A stretch of DNA of 64,000 nt from Nonomuraea montanisoli (GTDB lineage: Bacteria > Actinomycetota > Actinomycetes > Streptosporangiales > Streptosporangiaceae), in NCBI RefSeq assembly GCF_013363975.1, contig NZ_JABWGN010000001.1:186001-250000 (forward strand). The letters are read 5' to 3'. Of this stretch, positions 40,492 through 48,314 are shown piece by piece; position 1 is the stretch's first letter, and every line of letters starts with the position of its first letter. The notes beneath the pieces were generated by a model. That model saw only the letters and a list, made by a program, of their open reading frames with translations. It did not search any database and was not told where the DNA came from. The position numbers and the translations under genes are program-made.

Positions 40492-41673
40492 TCAACCCTC
40501 CAGGACCGTGACGAGGTTGTGCTGAAGGCAGGGGCCGCCGGCGGCGTGTCCGACGGTGCGCGACGCGGTGCCGTCGTGGATGCGCGCGGCCGCCGCGCCG
40601 ATACGGATGAGGCCGGCGGCCATGACGGGGTTGGCCGCCAGCGGGCCGCCGGACGGGTTGACCACCGTGTCGGCGGGCAGCTCCAGCGCCCGGCGCAGGA
40701 TGATCTCCTCGTGGGCGAACTGGGTGTGCAGCTCGGCCACCTCGACGGGGCCCTTGCCGACCCCCGCGGCCCGGGCGGCGTCGGCCGCGGAGGCCGACCG
40801 GGCGAGGTCCCGCATCCCCAGGTAGTGGGGCTCGATGCGGTGAGCGATGCCCCTGATGTATGCGGGACGGGCGCACAGCTCCGCGACGGCGTCGCCGGCC
40901 GCGAGCACCACCGCGGCCGCGCCGTCGGTGATCGGCGCGACGTCGGAGGCCCGCAGCGGCTCGATGTCCGACACGCGCGACGGCACGACATCCGATGCGC
41001 GCGACGGCACGACATCCGATGCGCGCGACGGCACGACATCCGATGCGCGCGACGGCACGACATCCGATGCGCGCGACGGCACGACATCCGATGCGCGCGA
41101 CGGCGCGACATCCGATGCGCGCGACGGCGCGACGGCGTCCGTGAGCTCGTCCGGCAGGTCCAGCGCGTACGGGTTGTCCCGCCCGGCGGCCCGGCTGCGC
41201 CGGACGATCGCGTCCAGCTCGGCCCGGTCCGCCCGGACGGCGGCGGCCTGGAGCGCGGCGAAGGACACCTGGTCGAGACCGAGGGGCGCCAGGTAGTACG
41301 GGTCGAGCTGGAGCGTCATGATCGAGCGCAGGTCGCCGAGCGACGACTTGCCGAAGCCGTAGACCAGGGCGGTGTCCACGTCGCCGTGCTGGAGCCGCAC
41401 CCACGCCTCGTACAGCGCCCAGGCGCCGTCCATCTCGACGTGGCTCTCGGAGATCGGCGGCCAGGCGCCGAGCGCGTCGAGCGCGGAGACGAACGAGAAC
41501 GGCGCGCCCGCGAGGTAGTCGCAGCTCCCCGAGCAGGTGAAGCCGAACCTGCGCAGGCCGGTCCGCTCCTTGACCTCCTCGATGACCGGCAGGATCAGCT
41601 CGGGCTCCGACTGGCCGCTGTCGGAGGCGGTGTGCTCGGTCTGGGCGAAGGCGACGATGGCCACGTCTCTCAT
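40492..41673 (-). CDS. Thiolase-fold lipid-transfer protein (Ltp4-like) with an expanded repeat loop
   Basis: 393 residues from ATG 41673 (MRDVAIVAFAQTEHTASDSG). FGFTCSGSCDYLAGAPFSFV shows the active-site region near residue 55, and GGPLAANPVMAAGLIRIG and HAAGGPCLQHN the C-terminal motifs. Before the conserved ITDGAAAVVLA, eight tandem octapeptides of the type PSRASDVV are present where relatives have one. They are coded by 24-bp repeats. The start overlaps the DUF35 gene's stop by four bases. Confidence 0.85.
   Translation of the reverse strand: MRDVAIVAFAQTEHTASDSGQSEPELILPVIEEVKERTGLRRFGFTCSGSCDYLAGAPFSFVSALDALGAWPPISESHVEMDGAWALYEAWVRLQHGDVDTALVYGFGKSSLGDLRSIMTLQLDPYYLAPLGLDQVSFAALQAAAVRADRAELDAIVRRSRAAGRDNPYALDLPDELTDAVAPSRASDVAPSRASDVVPSRASDVVPSRASDVVPSRASDVVPSRASDVVPSRVSDIEPLRASDVAPITDGAAAVVLAAGDAVAELCARPAYIRGIAHRIEPHYLGMRDLARSASAADAARAAGVGKGPVEVAELHTQFAHEEIILRRALELPADTVVNPSGGPLAANPVMAAGLIRIGAAAARIHDGTASRTVGHAAGGPCLQHNLVTVLEG
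40933..41124. repeat. Eight 24-bp tandem units inside the thiolase gene
   Basis: Units start at 40933, 40957, 40981, 41005, 41029, 41053, 41077 and 41101. The five from 40981 to 41100 are identical; 41101 has one change; 40933 and 40957 are more divergent and correspond to the native LRASDVAP and SRVSDIEP. In-frame expansion. Confidence 0.95.
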
Positions 41674-42572
41674 GACAGCTCCGCGTCTTCCTCGCCGGTG
41701 GGGGTGAACCACCGGACGTTCGCCATGGACAGCGTCCGCTCGCTCTCCGGGACCCACTCGGCGCGCACCCGCATGCCCTGGCGCACCTCGTGCGCGGGCA
41801 CGCCGCCGACGAGCGCGATCATGGGGATGTCCGCGCCGTCGAGCAGGATGTACGCCGAGACGAACGGCACCTCGGGGGCCCGCGGGTCGGGCAGGTTGTT
41901 GATGGCGAACGTGGTGATCGTGCCGGTGTCGGGCAGCTCGACCTGCTCGGCGATGCGGGTGCCGCACTCGGGGCAGGAGGCGCGGAAGGGCACGTACACC
42001 TTGGCGCAGGTGGCGCACCGGCCGCCGAGGAAGACGCCGCGCCGGACGCCTTCGAGGAAGGTCCGCAGCGCGCCGCCGGCCTGGATGCGGTACTCCGGCC
42101 GCACCGGCGAGACGATCATCGTCACCTCGGGCCGGAAGCAGGCGATGTCGGTGATCCCGCCCTCGCGCCGCTCCCGCCACACCGGCCAGACGCGGGCGCC
42201 GGGCCGCAGCGCCTTGGGGTCACCGGCGTCCACGGCGTGGACGAGGGTCGTGTCGGCGCCGTCCAGCCTGATCAGCGCCCAGGCGAACGGCCGGTCGAGC
42301 GGGTGCTCGGGGCGGGGCTCCTGGACCCACGCCGACGCGGTCACCGTGCCGGCCGGGCCGACCTCGACGTACTCGTCCGTGACGGGGTCGCCGGTCGCCG
42401 GGTCGTACTCCAGGGGCGGCACCAGCACCCGGCCCTCGGCGGTCCTGACCCCGACGATCCGGCCGGCGCGCAGCTCCGTGAGGAAGCGCCCGATCACCGG
42501 TCCCGTGGTCCGGGTGTACCCGCCGGGGAACTCCAGCACATGCCGGGCGACCAGCGGCTCGCTCGTCTCCAC
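41670..42572 (-). CDS. DUF35 protein with two OB-fold domains
   Basis: 300 residues. Two DUF35/OB halves; the second (residues about 170-290) starts with a zinc ribbon CATCAKVYVPFRASCPECG and ends with VPAHEVRQGMRVRAEW. The first half, residues 20-150, lacks the ribbon Cys. DUF35 proteins partner thiolase-like enzymes in steroid side-chain removal (as ChsH2 with Ltp2), and this one precedes two thiolases directly. Length is close to that of Rv3521 as I recall. Confidence 0.88.
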   Translation of the reverse strand: METSEPLVARHVLEFPGGYTRTTGPVIGRFLTELRAGRIVGVRTAEGRVLVPPLEYDPATGDPVTDEYVEVGPAGTVTASAWVQEPRPEHPLDRPFAWALIRLDGADTTLVHAVDAGDPKALRPGARVWPVWRERREGGITDIACFRPEVTMIVSPVRPEYRIQAGGALRTFLEGVRRGVFLGGRCATCAKVYVPFRASCPECGTRIAEQVELPDTGTITTFAINNLPDPRAPEVPFVSAYILLDGADIPMIALVGGVPAHEVRQGMRVRAEWVPESERTLSMANVRWFTPTGEEDAELS

Positions 42573-42614
42573 ACGCCCTCCGCTCCGTTGTCGGTGCTCG
42601 GTCTCGGGTCCTCG

Positions 42615-44168
42615 TCAGATGGCGCGATCGCGCCCCTCCCAGTACGGCGCGCGCAGCTTGCGCTTGAGCAGCTTGCCGTTGGGCTCGCGGGGCATCTCCT
42701 CGATGAAGTCGACCGTCTTCGGCCACTTCATCCGGGCCAGCCGCCCCTCCAGCGACGCGAGCAGCTCGGCGGCCAGCTCCGGTCCGGGCTCGGCCCCGGG
42801 GGCGGGCTCGACGACGGCCTTGATCTGCTCGCCCCACTCGTCGTCGGGGATGCCGAAGACGGCCACGTCGGCCACCTTGGGGTGGATCATCAGCTCGTTC
42901 TCGATCTCGGCGGGGTAGATGTTGGCCCCGCCCGAGATGATCATGTCGGACTTGCGGTCGCACAGGTAGAGGTAGCCGTCCTCGTCCAGGTAGCCGACGT
43001 CGCCCACGGTGAAGTGGTCCTGGAGGCGGTTCTCCTCGGTCTTGGCCGGGTCGCCCTTGTACTCGAAGCCCGCGCCCATCATCTTCATGTAGATCGTGCC
43101 GGGGGTGCCGGTCGGTACGGGCTTGCCGTCGTCGTCCACGATGAGCAGCTCGCTGATGGGCCACGCCTTGCCGACCGTGCCCGGGTGGGACTTCCAGCCC
43201 TCGGGGGTGGCCAGGGTGCCGCCGCCCTCGGTGGCCGCGTAGTACTCGTAGATGCAGTCGCCCCACCACTCGAACATGGCCCGCTTCACCGGCACCGGGC
43301 AGGGGGCTGCGGCGTGGATCATCCACTTCAGCGAGGACAGGTCGTAGGCGCGCCTGGTCTCCTCGGGCAGCGCGAGGAGCCGCTTGAAGTGGGTCGGCAC
43401 CATGTGGGAGTTGGTGACCCGGTGGCGCTCGCAGAGCCGCAGCGTATCCTCGGCGTCCCACTTGTCCATGTAGACGAGGGTGTGGCCCATGTGCAGGGCC
43501 GTGCCGCCGAACTGGGTGACGGCGGTGTGGTAGTTGGGCGAGGTGACGAGGTGCGCGTTCGGCCGGCCGGCCGTGATGCCGAACAGGCCGAGCAGGAACG
43601 TCATCATCTCGGCGGCGTCGTCGGGGTCGAGACCGCTCAGCGGGCGGCGGACGCCCTTCGGCTTGCCGGTGGTGCCGGAGGTGTAGTGCATGGTGAGCCC
43701 GGCCGTGCGGTCGGGCGGCGCGGTGTCCGGCTGCCCGCCGGTCAGGTCGGTGAGGGGCCGGAAGCCGGGGAGCTCCGCGCCCTCGGGCAGGGCGAAGCGG
43801 CGCTCGGGGGCGATGGCCTCGGCGCCCCGGGTGCCCTCGGCGGCGTAACGCGGGTGCACGAAGAACGCCTTGGCCTCGCTGTCGGAGACGATGTAGGCGA
43901 TCTCGGGGCCGGTCAGGTGCCAGTTGACGGGCGTGTAGTACCACCCGGCCTGGAGGGCGGCCAGGTAGAGGACGAGCCCGTCGGCGCCGTTGGGCACCAG
44001 GCCGCAGATGCCGTCCCCCGGCCGCAGGCCGAGCTCGCGCAGGCCGTGGACGAGGCGGTTGGAGCGGGCGAGCAGGTCGCCGGCGCGATGCTGCGTGCCG
44101 TCGGGGTCCACGGCGGCGATCCAGCCGGGATCCGCCTGCGCCAGCCTCCAGAAACCGAGCGTGCCCAT
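42615..44168 (-). CDS. Acyl-CoA synthetase (FadD family)
   Basis: 517 residues. AMP-binding motif LTMHYTSGTTGKPKGVRRP, YYAATEGGG, VGDVGYLDEDGYLYLCDRKS with the adenylate Asp, and C-terminal EPNGKLLKRKLR with the catalytic Lys. It likely activates a carboxylic acid intermediate of the pathway. First gene of the minus-strand operon and divergent from the enoyl-CoA hydratase; the shared 227 bases carry KstR-like and KstR2-like boxes. Confidence 0.9.
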   Translation of the reverse strand: MGTLGFWRLAQADPGWIAAVDPDGTQHRAGDLLARSNRLVHGLRELGLRPGDGICGLVPNGADGLVLYLAALQAGWYYTPVNWHLTGPEIAYIVSDSEAKAFFVHPRYAAEGTRGAEAIAPERRFALPEGAELPGFRPLTDLTGGQPDTAPPDRTAGLTMHYTSGTTGKPKGVRRPLSGLDPDDAAEMMTFLLGLFGITAGRPNAHLVTSPNYHTAVTQFGGTALHMGHTLVYMDKWDAEDTLRLCERHRVTNSHMVPTHFKRLLALPEETRRAYDLSSLKWMIHAAAPCPVPVKRAMFEWWGDCIYEYYAATEGGGTLATPEGWKSHPGTVGKAWPISELLIVDDDGKPVPTGTPGTIYMKMMGAGFEYKGDPAKTEENRLQDHFTVGDVGYLDEDGYLYLCDRKSDMIISGGANIYPAEIENELMIHPKVADVAVFGIPDDEWGEQIKAVVEPAPGAEPGPELAAELLASLEGRLARMKWPKTVDFIEEMPREPNGKLLKRKLRAPYWEGRDRAI

Positions 44169-44239
44169 GGGTACTCCTCGTCAGTGGTCGAGGCGCCGGG
44201 AGACCGGGGATCGCCACAGGACTCCGGCCTGCCAGGCGG

Positions 44240-44261
44240 AAACGAGAACTTGTTCTCGTTT
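44240..44261. promoter_or_regulatory. KstR-like palindrome
   Basis: Arms AAACGAGAAC and GTTCTCGTTT separated by TT, a perfect 10-bp inverted repeat. The core AGAACnnGTTCT matches the KstR consensus TnnAACnnGTTnnA except for the outermost bases. Confidence 0.7.
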
Positions 44262-44294
44262 GCTTGGGCAGCGTAACCCGGTCGGAGAGAGCAG

Positions 44295-44308
44295 AGCAAG
44301 CGCTTGAT
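44295..44308. promoter_or_regulatory. KstR2-like operator, site 1
   Basis: AGCAAGCGCTTGAT matches AnCAAGnnCTTGnT at every specified position. It lies between the divergent acyl-CoA synthetase and hydratase genes. Confidence 0.75.
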
Positions 44309-44361
44309 CGCACGAGGACGGCACCTTTCGCGCGTCGCGCGCCGGGGTAGGATCACTGCCT

Positions 44362-44375
44362 ACCAAGCGCTTGAT
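44362..44375. promoter_or_regulatory. KstR2-like operator, site 2
   Basis: ACCAAGCGCTTGAT again matches AnCAAGnnCTTGnT fully, 21 bases before the hydratase GTG start, a place suited to repression. Centre-to-centre distance to site 1 is 67 bases. Confidence 0.75.
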
Positions 44376-44395
44376 ACAAGCATCCGGAGGCGTCC

Positions 44396-45205
44396 GTGGA
44401 GCTCCTTCCGATCAGTACCCCGCACTGCCGCGTCGAACGCGACGGCCACGTCGTGGTCGTCACCATGAACCGCCCCGAGGCCCGCAACGCCCTGTCCTCG
44501 GACATGCTGGTCGGCCTCGCCTCGGCGTGGGCGTACGTGTCGGAGGAGGCGGGGGTCCGCGTCGCGGTCCTGACCGGCGCCGAGGGCACGTTCTGCGCGG
44601 GCGCCGACCTCAAGGCGATGGGCACGCCGTCCACCGACCCGGACGTGCAGGCGCGGGCCGCGCGCATCCAGAACTTCCACTGGAAGGGGCTGCTGCGCGA
44701 GGAGATGCCGACCAAGCCGGTCGTGTGCGCCGTCGAGGGGTACGCGGTGGCCGGCGGGACCGAGCTGCTGGTGGGCACGGACCTGCGGATCGTCGCCGAG
44801 TCGGCCACGCTGGGGCTGTACGAGGCCAAGCGGGCGCTGTTCCCCATGGGCGGCAGCGCCGTGCGGCTGCCGCGCCAGATCGCATACTGCCACGCCATGG
44901 ACCTCCTGCTCACGGGCCGGTCGATCACGGCGGCGGAGGCGCTGGCGATGGGACTGGTCAACCGGGTGGTGCCGGACGGACAGGCCCTCGCCACGGCCCT
45001 GGAGGTGGCGGCCGACATCGCCGCCTCGGGGCCGCTGGCCGTCCAGGCCATCCTGCGCACGTACCGGGACACGCTCGGCCTGCCGGAGGTCGAGGCGCTG
45101 AAGGTGTCGGACGACCTGGGCTGGCCGGTGATCGGCTCCGCCGACGCCCGCGAGGGCGCCCGCGCCTTCAAGGAGAAGCGCTCGGCCCGCTACCAGGGCA
45201 GGTAA
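44396..45205 (+). CDS. Enoyl-CoA hydratase (EchA19-like)
   Basis: 269 residues. Crotonase fold: [17 protein letters not shown], oxyanion-hole [31 protein letters not shown] with one catalytic Glu, [20 protein letters not shown] with the second acidic position, [20 protein letters not shown] and the C-terminal [10 protein letters not shown]. Closest in pattern to EchA19, of sterol side-chain degradation. GTG 44396 follows CCGGAGG. Divergent from a FadD gene, as fadD19/echA19 are in M. tuberculosis. Confidence 0.9.
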   Translation: MELLPISTPHCRVERDGHVVVVTMNRPEARNALSSDMLVGLASAWAYVSEEAGVRVAVLTGAEGTFCAGADLKAMGTPSTDPDVQARAARIQNFHWKGLLREEMPTKPVVCAVEGYAVAGGTELLVGTDLRIVAESATLGLYEAKRALFPMGGSAVRLPRQIAYCHAMDLLLTGRSITAAEALAMGLVNRVVPDGQALATALEVAADIAASGPLAVQAILRTYRDTLGLPEVEALKVSDDLGWPVIGSADAREGARAFKEKRSARYQGR

Positions 45206-45209
45206 AGCA

Positions 45210-45238
45210 TGTAGCCCCTCGCGCTACAGGGAGCTACA
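45210..45238. promoter_or_regulatory. Likely autoregulatory repeats of the Phd/PIN module
   Basis: TGTAGC (45210-45215) and GCTACA (45223-45228) form an inverted repeat, and GCTACA recurs at 45233-45238, just before the antitoxin ATG at 45247. A TACAAT hexamer overlaps the last copy and could be a -10. Confidence 0.55.
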
Positions 45239-45246
45239 ATACTGGC

Positions 45247-45522
45247 ATGAAGGTCATCACTCAGCGCGAGTTCCGCAACGACTCCGCCTCGGTCATGGAT
45301 CAGGTGGAGGCGGGCGAGGTCTTCCACATCACTCGCAACGGCGTCGAAGTGGCCGAGCTGCGGCCACTTCCCCGCCGACGCCGCCTCAGCGCCGAGGAGC
45401 TCATCGCCAAGCATCGCACTCTGCCCCGCGTCGACCACCCCGCGATGCGCCGTGAGGCCGACGAGTTCTTCGGCACCGAGGATCGCCTCGAAGCAGACCC
45501 CTGGGAGGGGCGCGATGCCTGA
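45247..45522 (+). CDS. Phd/YefM-family antitoxin
   Basis: 91 residues. The N-terminus [41 protein letters not shown] is the typical Phd DNA-binding fold; the C-terminal half is rich in charged residues and would bind the toxin. The stop overlaps the toxin start by eight bases. The pair sits between catabolic genes on the opposite side of the regulon, probably a later insertion. Confidence 0.9.
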   Translation: MKVITQREFRNDSASVMDQVEAGEVFHITRNGVEVAELRPLPRRRRLSAEELIAKHRTLPRVDHPAMRREADEFFGTEDRLEADPWEGRDA

Positions 45523-45919
45523 CCGCCATCCTCGCGGAGTGATCGACACGTGCGTCTACATCGACCTCGCCGAGCTCTCTCCTGACGCACTGCCGGAGAT
45601 CCCGGAACTCACCGCCCTCACCCTGGCGGAGCTCCACCAGGGTGTTGCCATGGCGAAGACCGCGGCTGCTCGCGCCGCTCGCGTCGAGAAGCTGGGGGCG
45701 GCCGTGGTCGATTTCGAGCCACTCGCCTTCGACGCCGAAGCGGCGGCACGGTACGGCAGTCTCGTGGCCCTGACCATCGAGGCCAAGCGGGATCCCCGGC
45801 CGCGACGCGTCGACCTGATGATCGCGGCGATCGCGTCGAGCCGGGGATTGCCCCTCTACACCCGCAACACCGATGACTTCGTCGGCCTTGAAGGGCTGGT
45901 CACCGTGGTGCCCGTGTGA
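45515..45919 (+). CDS. PIN-domain toxin (VapC-like)
   Basis: 134 residues from ATG 45515 ([20 protein letters not shown]). PIN acidic residues: Asp in [11 protein letters not shown], Glu in [10 protein letters not shown], Asp in VDLMIAAIA, Asp in [10 protein letters not shown]. Ribonuclease toxin neutralised by the upstream Phd-type antitoxin. Ends four bases from the stop of the convergent flavoprotein gene. Confidence 0.9.
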   Translation: MPDRHPRGVIDTCVYIDLAELSPDALPEIPELTALTLAELHQGVAMAKTAAARAARVEKLGAAVVDFEPLAFDAEAAARYGSLVALTIEAKRDPRPRRVDLMIAAIASSRGLPLYTRNTDDFVGLEGLVTVVPV

Positions 45920-45923
45920 CCTT

Positions 45924-47030
45924 TCAGTCGCCGGTGATGCGCTCCAGGCGCTCCAGGGCCTCGCTGTACTGCTCCATCAGGGAGTACATGACGTCGCGGG
46001 TGGAGCGGACCTGGTTGGTGAGGCCGATGACCTGGCCCGCCGGGAAGGTCGCCAGCTCGGAGGCGCCCGAGCGGCCGATCCGGCGCAGGGCGTCCGACAC
46101 CAGCATGAACTGCAGCGGCATCGGCAGCGTCCCCGGCGACTCCTGCGACTCCCAGGCGTCGGTCCACTCGTTCCTCAGCAGCCGGGCCGGCTTGCCCGTC
46201 CAGCTCCGCGAGCGCACCGTGTCGCGCGAGGTGGCCTCCAGGATGCGCTGCCTGGCCATCTCGGGCGTGTCGGCCTCCTCGACCGTCAGCCACAGCGAGC
46301 CCGTCCAGACGCCCTCGGCGCCCAGCGCCATGCCGGCGGCCATCTGGCGGCCGTCGCCGATTCCCCCGGCGGCCAGCACGGGCACGTCCACGGCGTCCAC
46401 GACCTGCGGGATGAGCACCATGGTGGTGATCTCGCCCGTGTGGCCGCCGGCCTCGGTGCCCTGGGCGACCACCACGTCCACGCCGACCTCGACCTGCTTG
46501 CGCGCGTGGCGCGGGGTGGAGGCGAGCGCCGCCACCTTGACCCCGTGGGAGTGGGCCAGCTCGACGACGTCGGCCGGGGGCGGCCCGAGGGCGTTGGCGA
46601 GCAGCGCGATCGGGTGCCGGAGCGCGACCTCGACCTGCGGCCGGGCGGTGGCGTCGGTCCAGCCGAGCAGGACCTTGCCGGCCTCGGCGTCGGCCGACAG
46701 CGGCGGCACGCCGTACGAGCCCAGCAGGTTCTCGACGAACGCGCGGTGCCCCTCGGGGATCATCGACTGGAGCCGCCCGACCAGCTCCTCCGCGGGGAAG
46801 TCCGCCCCCTCGTACGAGGCCGGCATGACGACGTCCACCCCGTACGGCTTGCCGTCGACGTGGTCGTCGATCCACTTGAGCTCCATCTCGAGCTCTTCGG
46901 GGGTGAAGTAGAGGGCGCCGAGGACGCCCATCCCGCCGGCGCGGCTGACCGCGGCGACGACGTCCCGGCAGTGGCTGAACGCGAAGATGGGCAGCTCGAT
47001 TCCGAACATGTCCGTGACACGTGTCCGCAT
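45924..47030 (-). CDS. Nitronate monooxygenase/2-nitropropane dioxygenase-like flavoprotein
   Basis: 368 residues from ATG 47030 (MRTRVTDMFGIELPIFAFSH). FMN-binding TIM barrel: SRAGGMGVLGALYFTPEEL, VAQGTEAGGHTGEITTMVLI with the usual GxEAGGH, and VLAAGGIGDGRQMAAGMALG. The N-terminus resembles Rv1533-type proteins, not IpdC of ring degradation. Upstream lie two KstR-like sites, one a full match to the consensus, suggesting it belongs to the sterol regulon. Function in that pathway is unknown. Confidence 0.85.
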   Translation of the reverse strand: MRTRVTDMFGIELPIFAFSHCRDVVAAVSRAGGMGVLGALYFTPEELEMELKWIDDHVDGKPYGVDVVMPASYEGADFPAEELVGRLQSMIPEGHRAFVENLLGSYGVPPLSADAEAGKVLLGWTDATARPQVEVALRHPIALLANALGPPPADVVELAHSHGVKVAALASTPRHARKQVEVGVDVVVAQGTEAGGHTGEITTMVLIPQVVDAVDVPVLAAGGIGDGRQMAAGMALGAEGVWTGSLWLTVEEADTPEMARQRILEATSRDTVRSRSWTGKPARLLRNEWTDAWESQESPGTLPMPLQFMLVSDALRRIGRSGASELATFPAGQVIGLTNQVRSTRDVMYSLMEQYSEALERLERITGD

Positions 47031-47061
47031 GGCCCGACAATACGACCGGATTACGGCTAAC

Positions 47062-47075
47062 TGCAACGCGTTCTA
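47062..47075. promoter_or_regulatory. KstR-consensus operator upstream of the flavoprotein gene
   Basis: TGCAACGCGTTCTA satisfies TnnAACnnGTTnnA at every fixed position, 32 bases before the ATG at 47030. Confidence 0.75.
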
Positions 47076-47115
47076 CTCTAGAACCTTTGGTCGGTACCCG
47101 TCAGTAACATCGAAT

Positions 47116-47129
47116 CGGAACGCGTTCTA
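47116..47129. promoter_or_regulatory. Second KstR-like site upstream of the flavoprotein gene
   Basis: CGGAACGCGTTCTA differs from TnnAACnnGTTnnA only at the first base. The centre lies 54 bases from the first site. Confidence 0.6.
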
Positions 47130-47185
47130 TTAACGCGGCGTGACACCGGGCCTCGCGGCGCCGCGAACGTCGTGACGCCGGAACG

Positions 47186-47220
47186 CGGAAAGGCCCGCGC
47201 CGTGGGCGCGGGCCTTTCCG
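47186..47220. terminator. Bidirectional terminator after the DUF3068 gene
   Basis: Arms GGAAAGGCCCGCGCC (47187-47201) and GGCGCGGGCCTTTCC (47205-47219) with loop GTG and an outer C-G pair. It lies 17 bases beyond the stop of the minus-strand DUF3068 gene. Confidence 0.85.
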
Positions 47221-47236
47221 GATCGGGGGCGGAGAG

Positions 47237-48157
47237 TCAGGCGGACGCCTGCGGGGAGCGACGGCCGAGCAGGATGCCGGCGCCCACCAGGGCGACGCCG
47301 ACGATCAGCAGCACGAGCGGGACGATGTTCCGCAGCAGGTTGATCTTCGACTTGCCGTCCTCGGCCTGCGTGACCAGGTCGTTCACGGTGCGGTCGGTCA
47401 TCTTGACGTCCGCGACGAAGGCGGGTGAGCGCTCGACGCCGTCCTGGGTCTTGAGCACCTCGTGGCGCTGCTGGTCCTGCCGGACCGGGCTGCCGGTGGT
47501 GGGCTCGATGTAGTACGTCACCTTGCCGTCGTACCAGCGGTCCACCTGCACCATCGCGGTGCCGGTCATGCCCAGCACGTTGGCCGGGGCGCTGCGGGTC
47601 TCGGTCTTGGTGGGCGGCACGGTCTGCTCGAAGACGTAGACGGGCAGGCCGTCGACGGTGTCCTCGCGGACGAACTGCGCGTCGAACGCCTTGCCGGCCG
47701 TGGAGTTGAACACCCGGTAGGTCTTCTTCTCCGTGTCGAACGGGAACTTGTAGATCTGCCCTTCCAGCGTCACCGGGGTCTTGCTGATGTTGACGTTGCA
47801 GCAGTTCATGCCGACGCCGGTGTACTTGTCGAAGGCGCTGCGCCGGTCGCTGATGACGATCTGCGGCCGGTGGTTGGTGACGTCGTTGACGATGGTCGCC
47901 TCGTCCCAGACGACCCGGCTGGAGTTGGCCTCCTTCACGTCGCCGCGCGTGGTGACGATGACGTCCAGGTCGGCGGTGAGGACCTTGAGATCCTGGGTGG
48001 AGAAGTACTGGGCTCCCTTGGCCTCCAGTCGCGTGACCCCCCACTGGTTCGCCGGGGCGGAAATGATCTTCCCCGCGGCCCAGAACTTCATGAGGGGCGC
48101 CAGGGCGATGAAGAAGGCACCGACCCCGATGAGGACGAGCGTGGAGATGCGACCCAT
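47237..48157 (-). CDS. DUF3068 family membrane-anchored protein
   Basis: 306 residues from ATG 48157 (MGRISTLVLIGVGAFFIALA), with GGAGG six bases upstream. N-terminal membrane segment, a large outside domain (SISKTP, VDGLPVYVFEQTVPPT, MVQVDRWYDGKVTYYIEPTT), and a C-terminal membrane segment (LVLLIVGVALVGAGILL) with a short tail. This is the DUF3068/PorA-like arrangement found in many Actinobacteria. Divergent from a methyltransferase gene and next to the arabinan-related cluster. Confidence 0.88.
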   Translation of the reverse strand: MGRISTLVLIGVGAFFIALAPLMKFWAAGKIISAPANQWGVTRLEAKGAQYFSTQDLKVLTADLDVIVTTRGDVKEANSSRVVWDEATIVNDVTNHRPQIVISDRRSAFDKYTGVGMNCCNVNISKTPVTLEGQIYKFPFDTEKKTYRVFNSTAGKAFDAQFVREDTVDGLPVYVFEQTVPPTKTETRSAPANVLGMTGTAMVQVDRWYDGKVTYYIEPTTGSPVRQDQQRHEVLKTQDGVERSPAFVADVKMTDRTVNDLVTQAEDGKSKINLLRNIVPLVLLIVGVALVGAGILLGRRSPQASA

Positions 48158-48175
48158 CAAAGGCCTCCGCGATCC

Positions 48176-48285
48176 TAGAACCTGTTGTCGTCTTGCCGGA
48201 ACATCCGGCATCAAAGTATGACAGTGAGTGACATGCGTCACTGGCCGGTACGGAGCCGCAATCAAATTGATAGAAACAGGTTCTA
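48176..48285. promoter_or_regulatory. Two near-consensus KstR-like boxes in the DUF3068/methyltransferase divergent region
   Basis: TAGAACCTGTTGTC (48176-48189) and AGAAACAGGTTCTA (48272-48285) each miss TnnAACnnGTTnnA at one end base. Each sits close to one of the two divergent starts (48157 and 48315). Confidence 0.5.
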
Positions 48286-48314
48286 TCGTGGTTCTCCCTA
48301 TGAAAGCGGGAAAT

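Noticed and set aside
45924..47030. Flavoprotein as IpdC of steroid ring degradation
   Set aside because: The N-terminus (FAFSHCRDVVAAVSRAGG) fits Rv1533-like proteins, not the IpdC pattern as I recall it.
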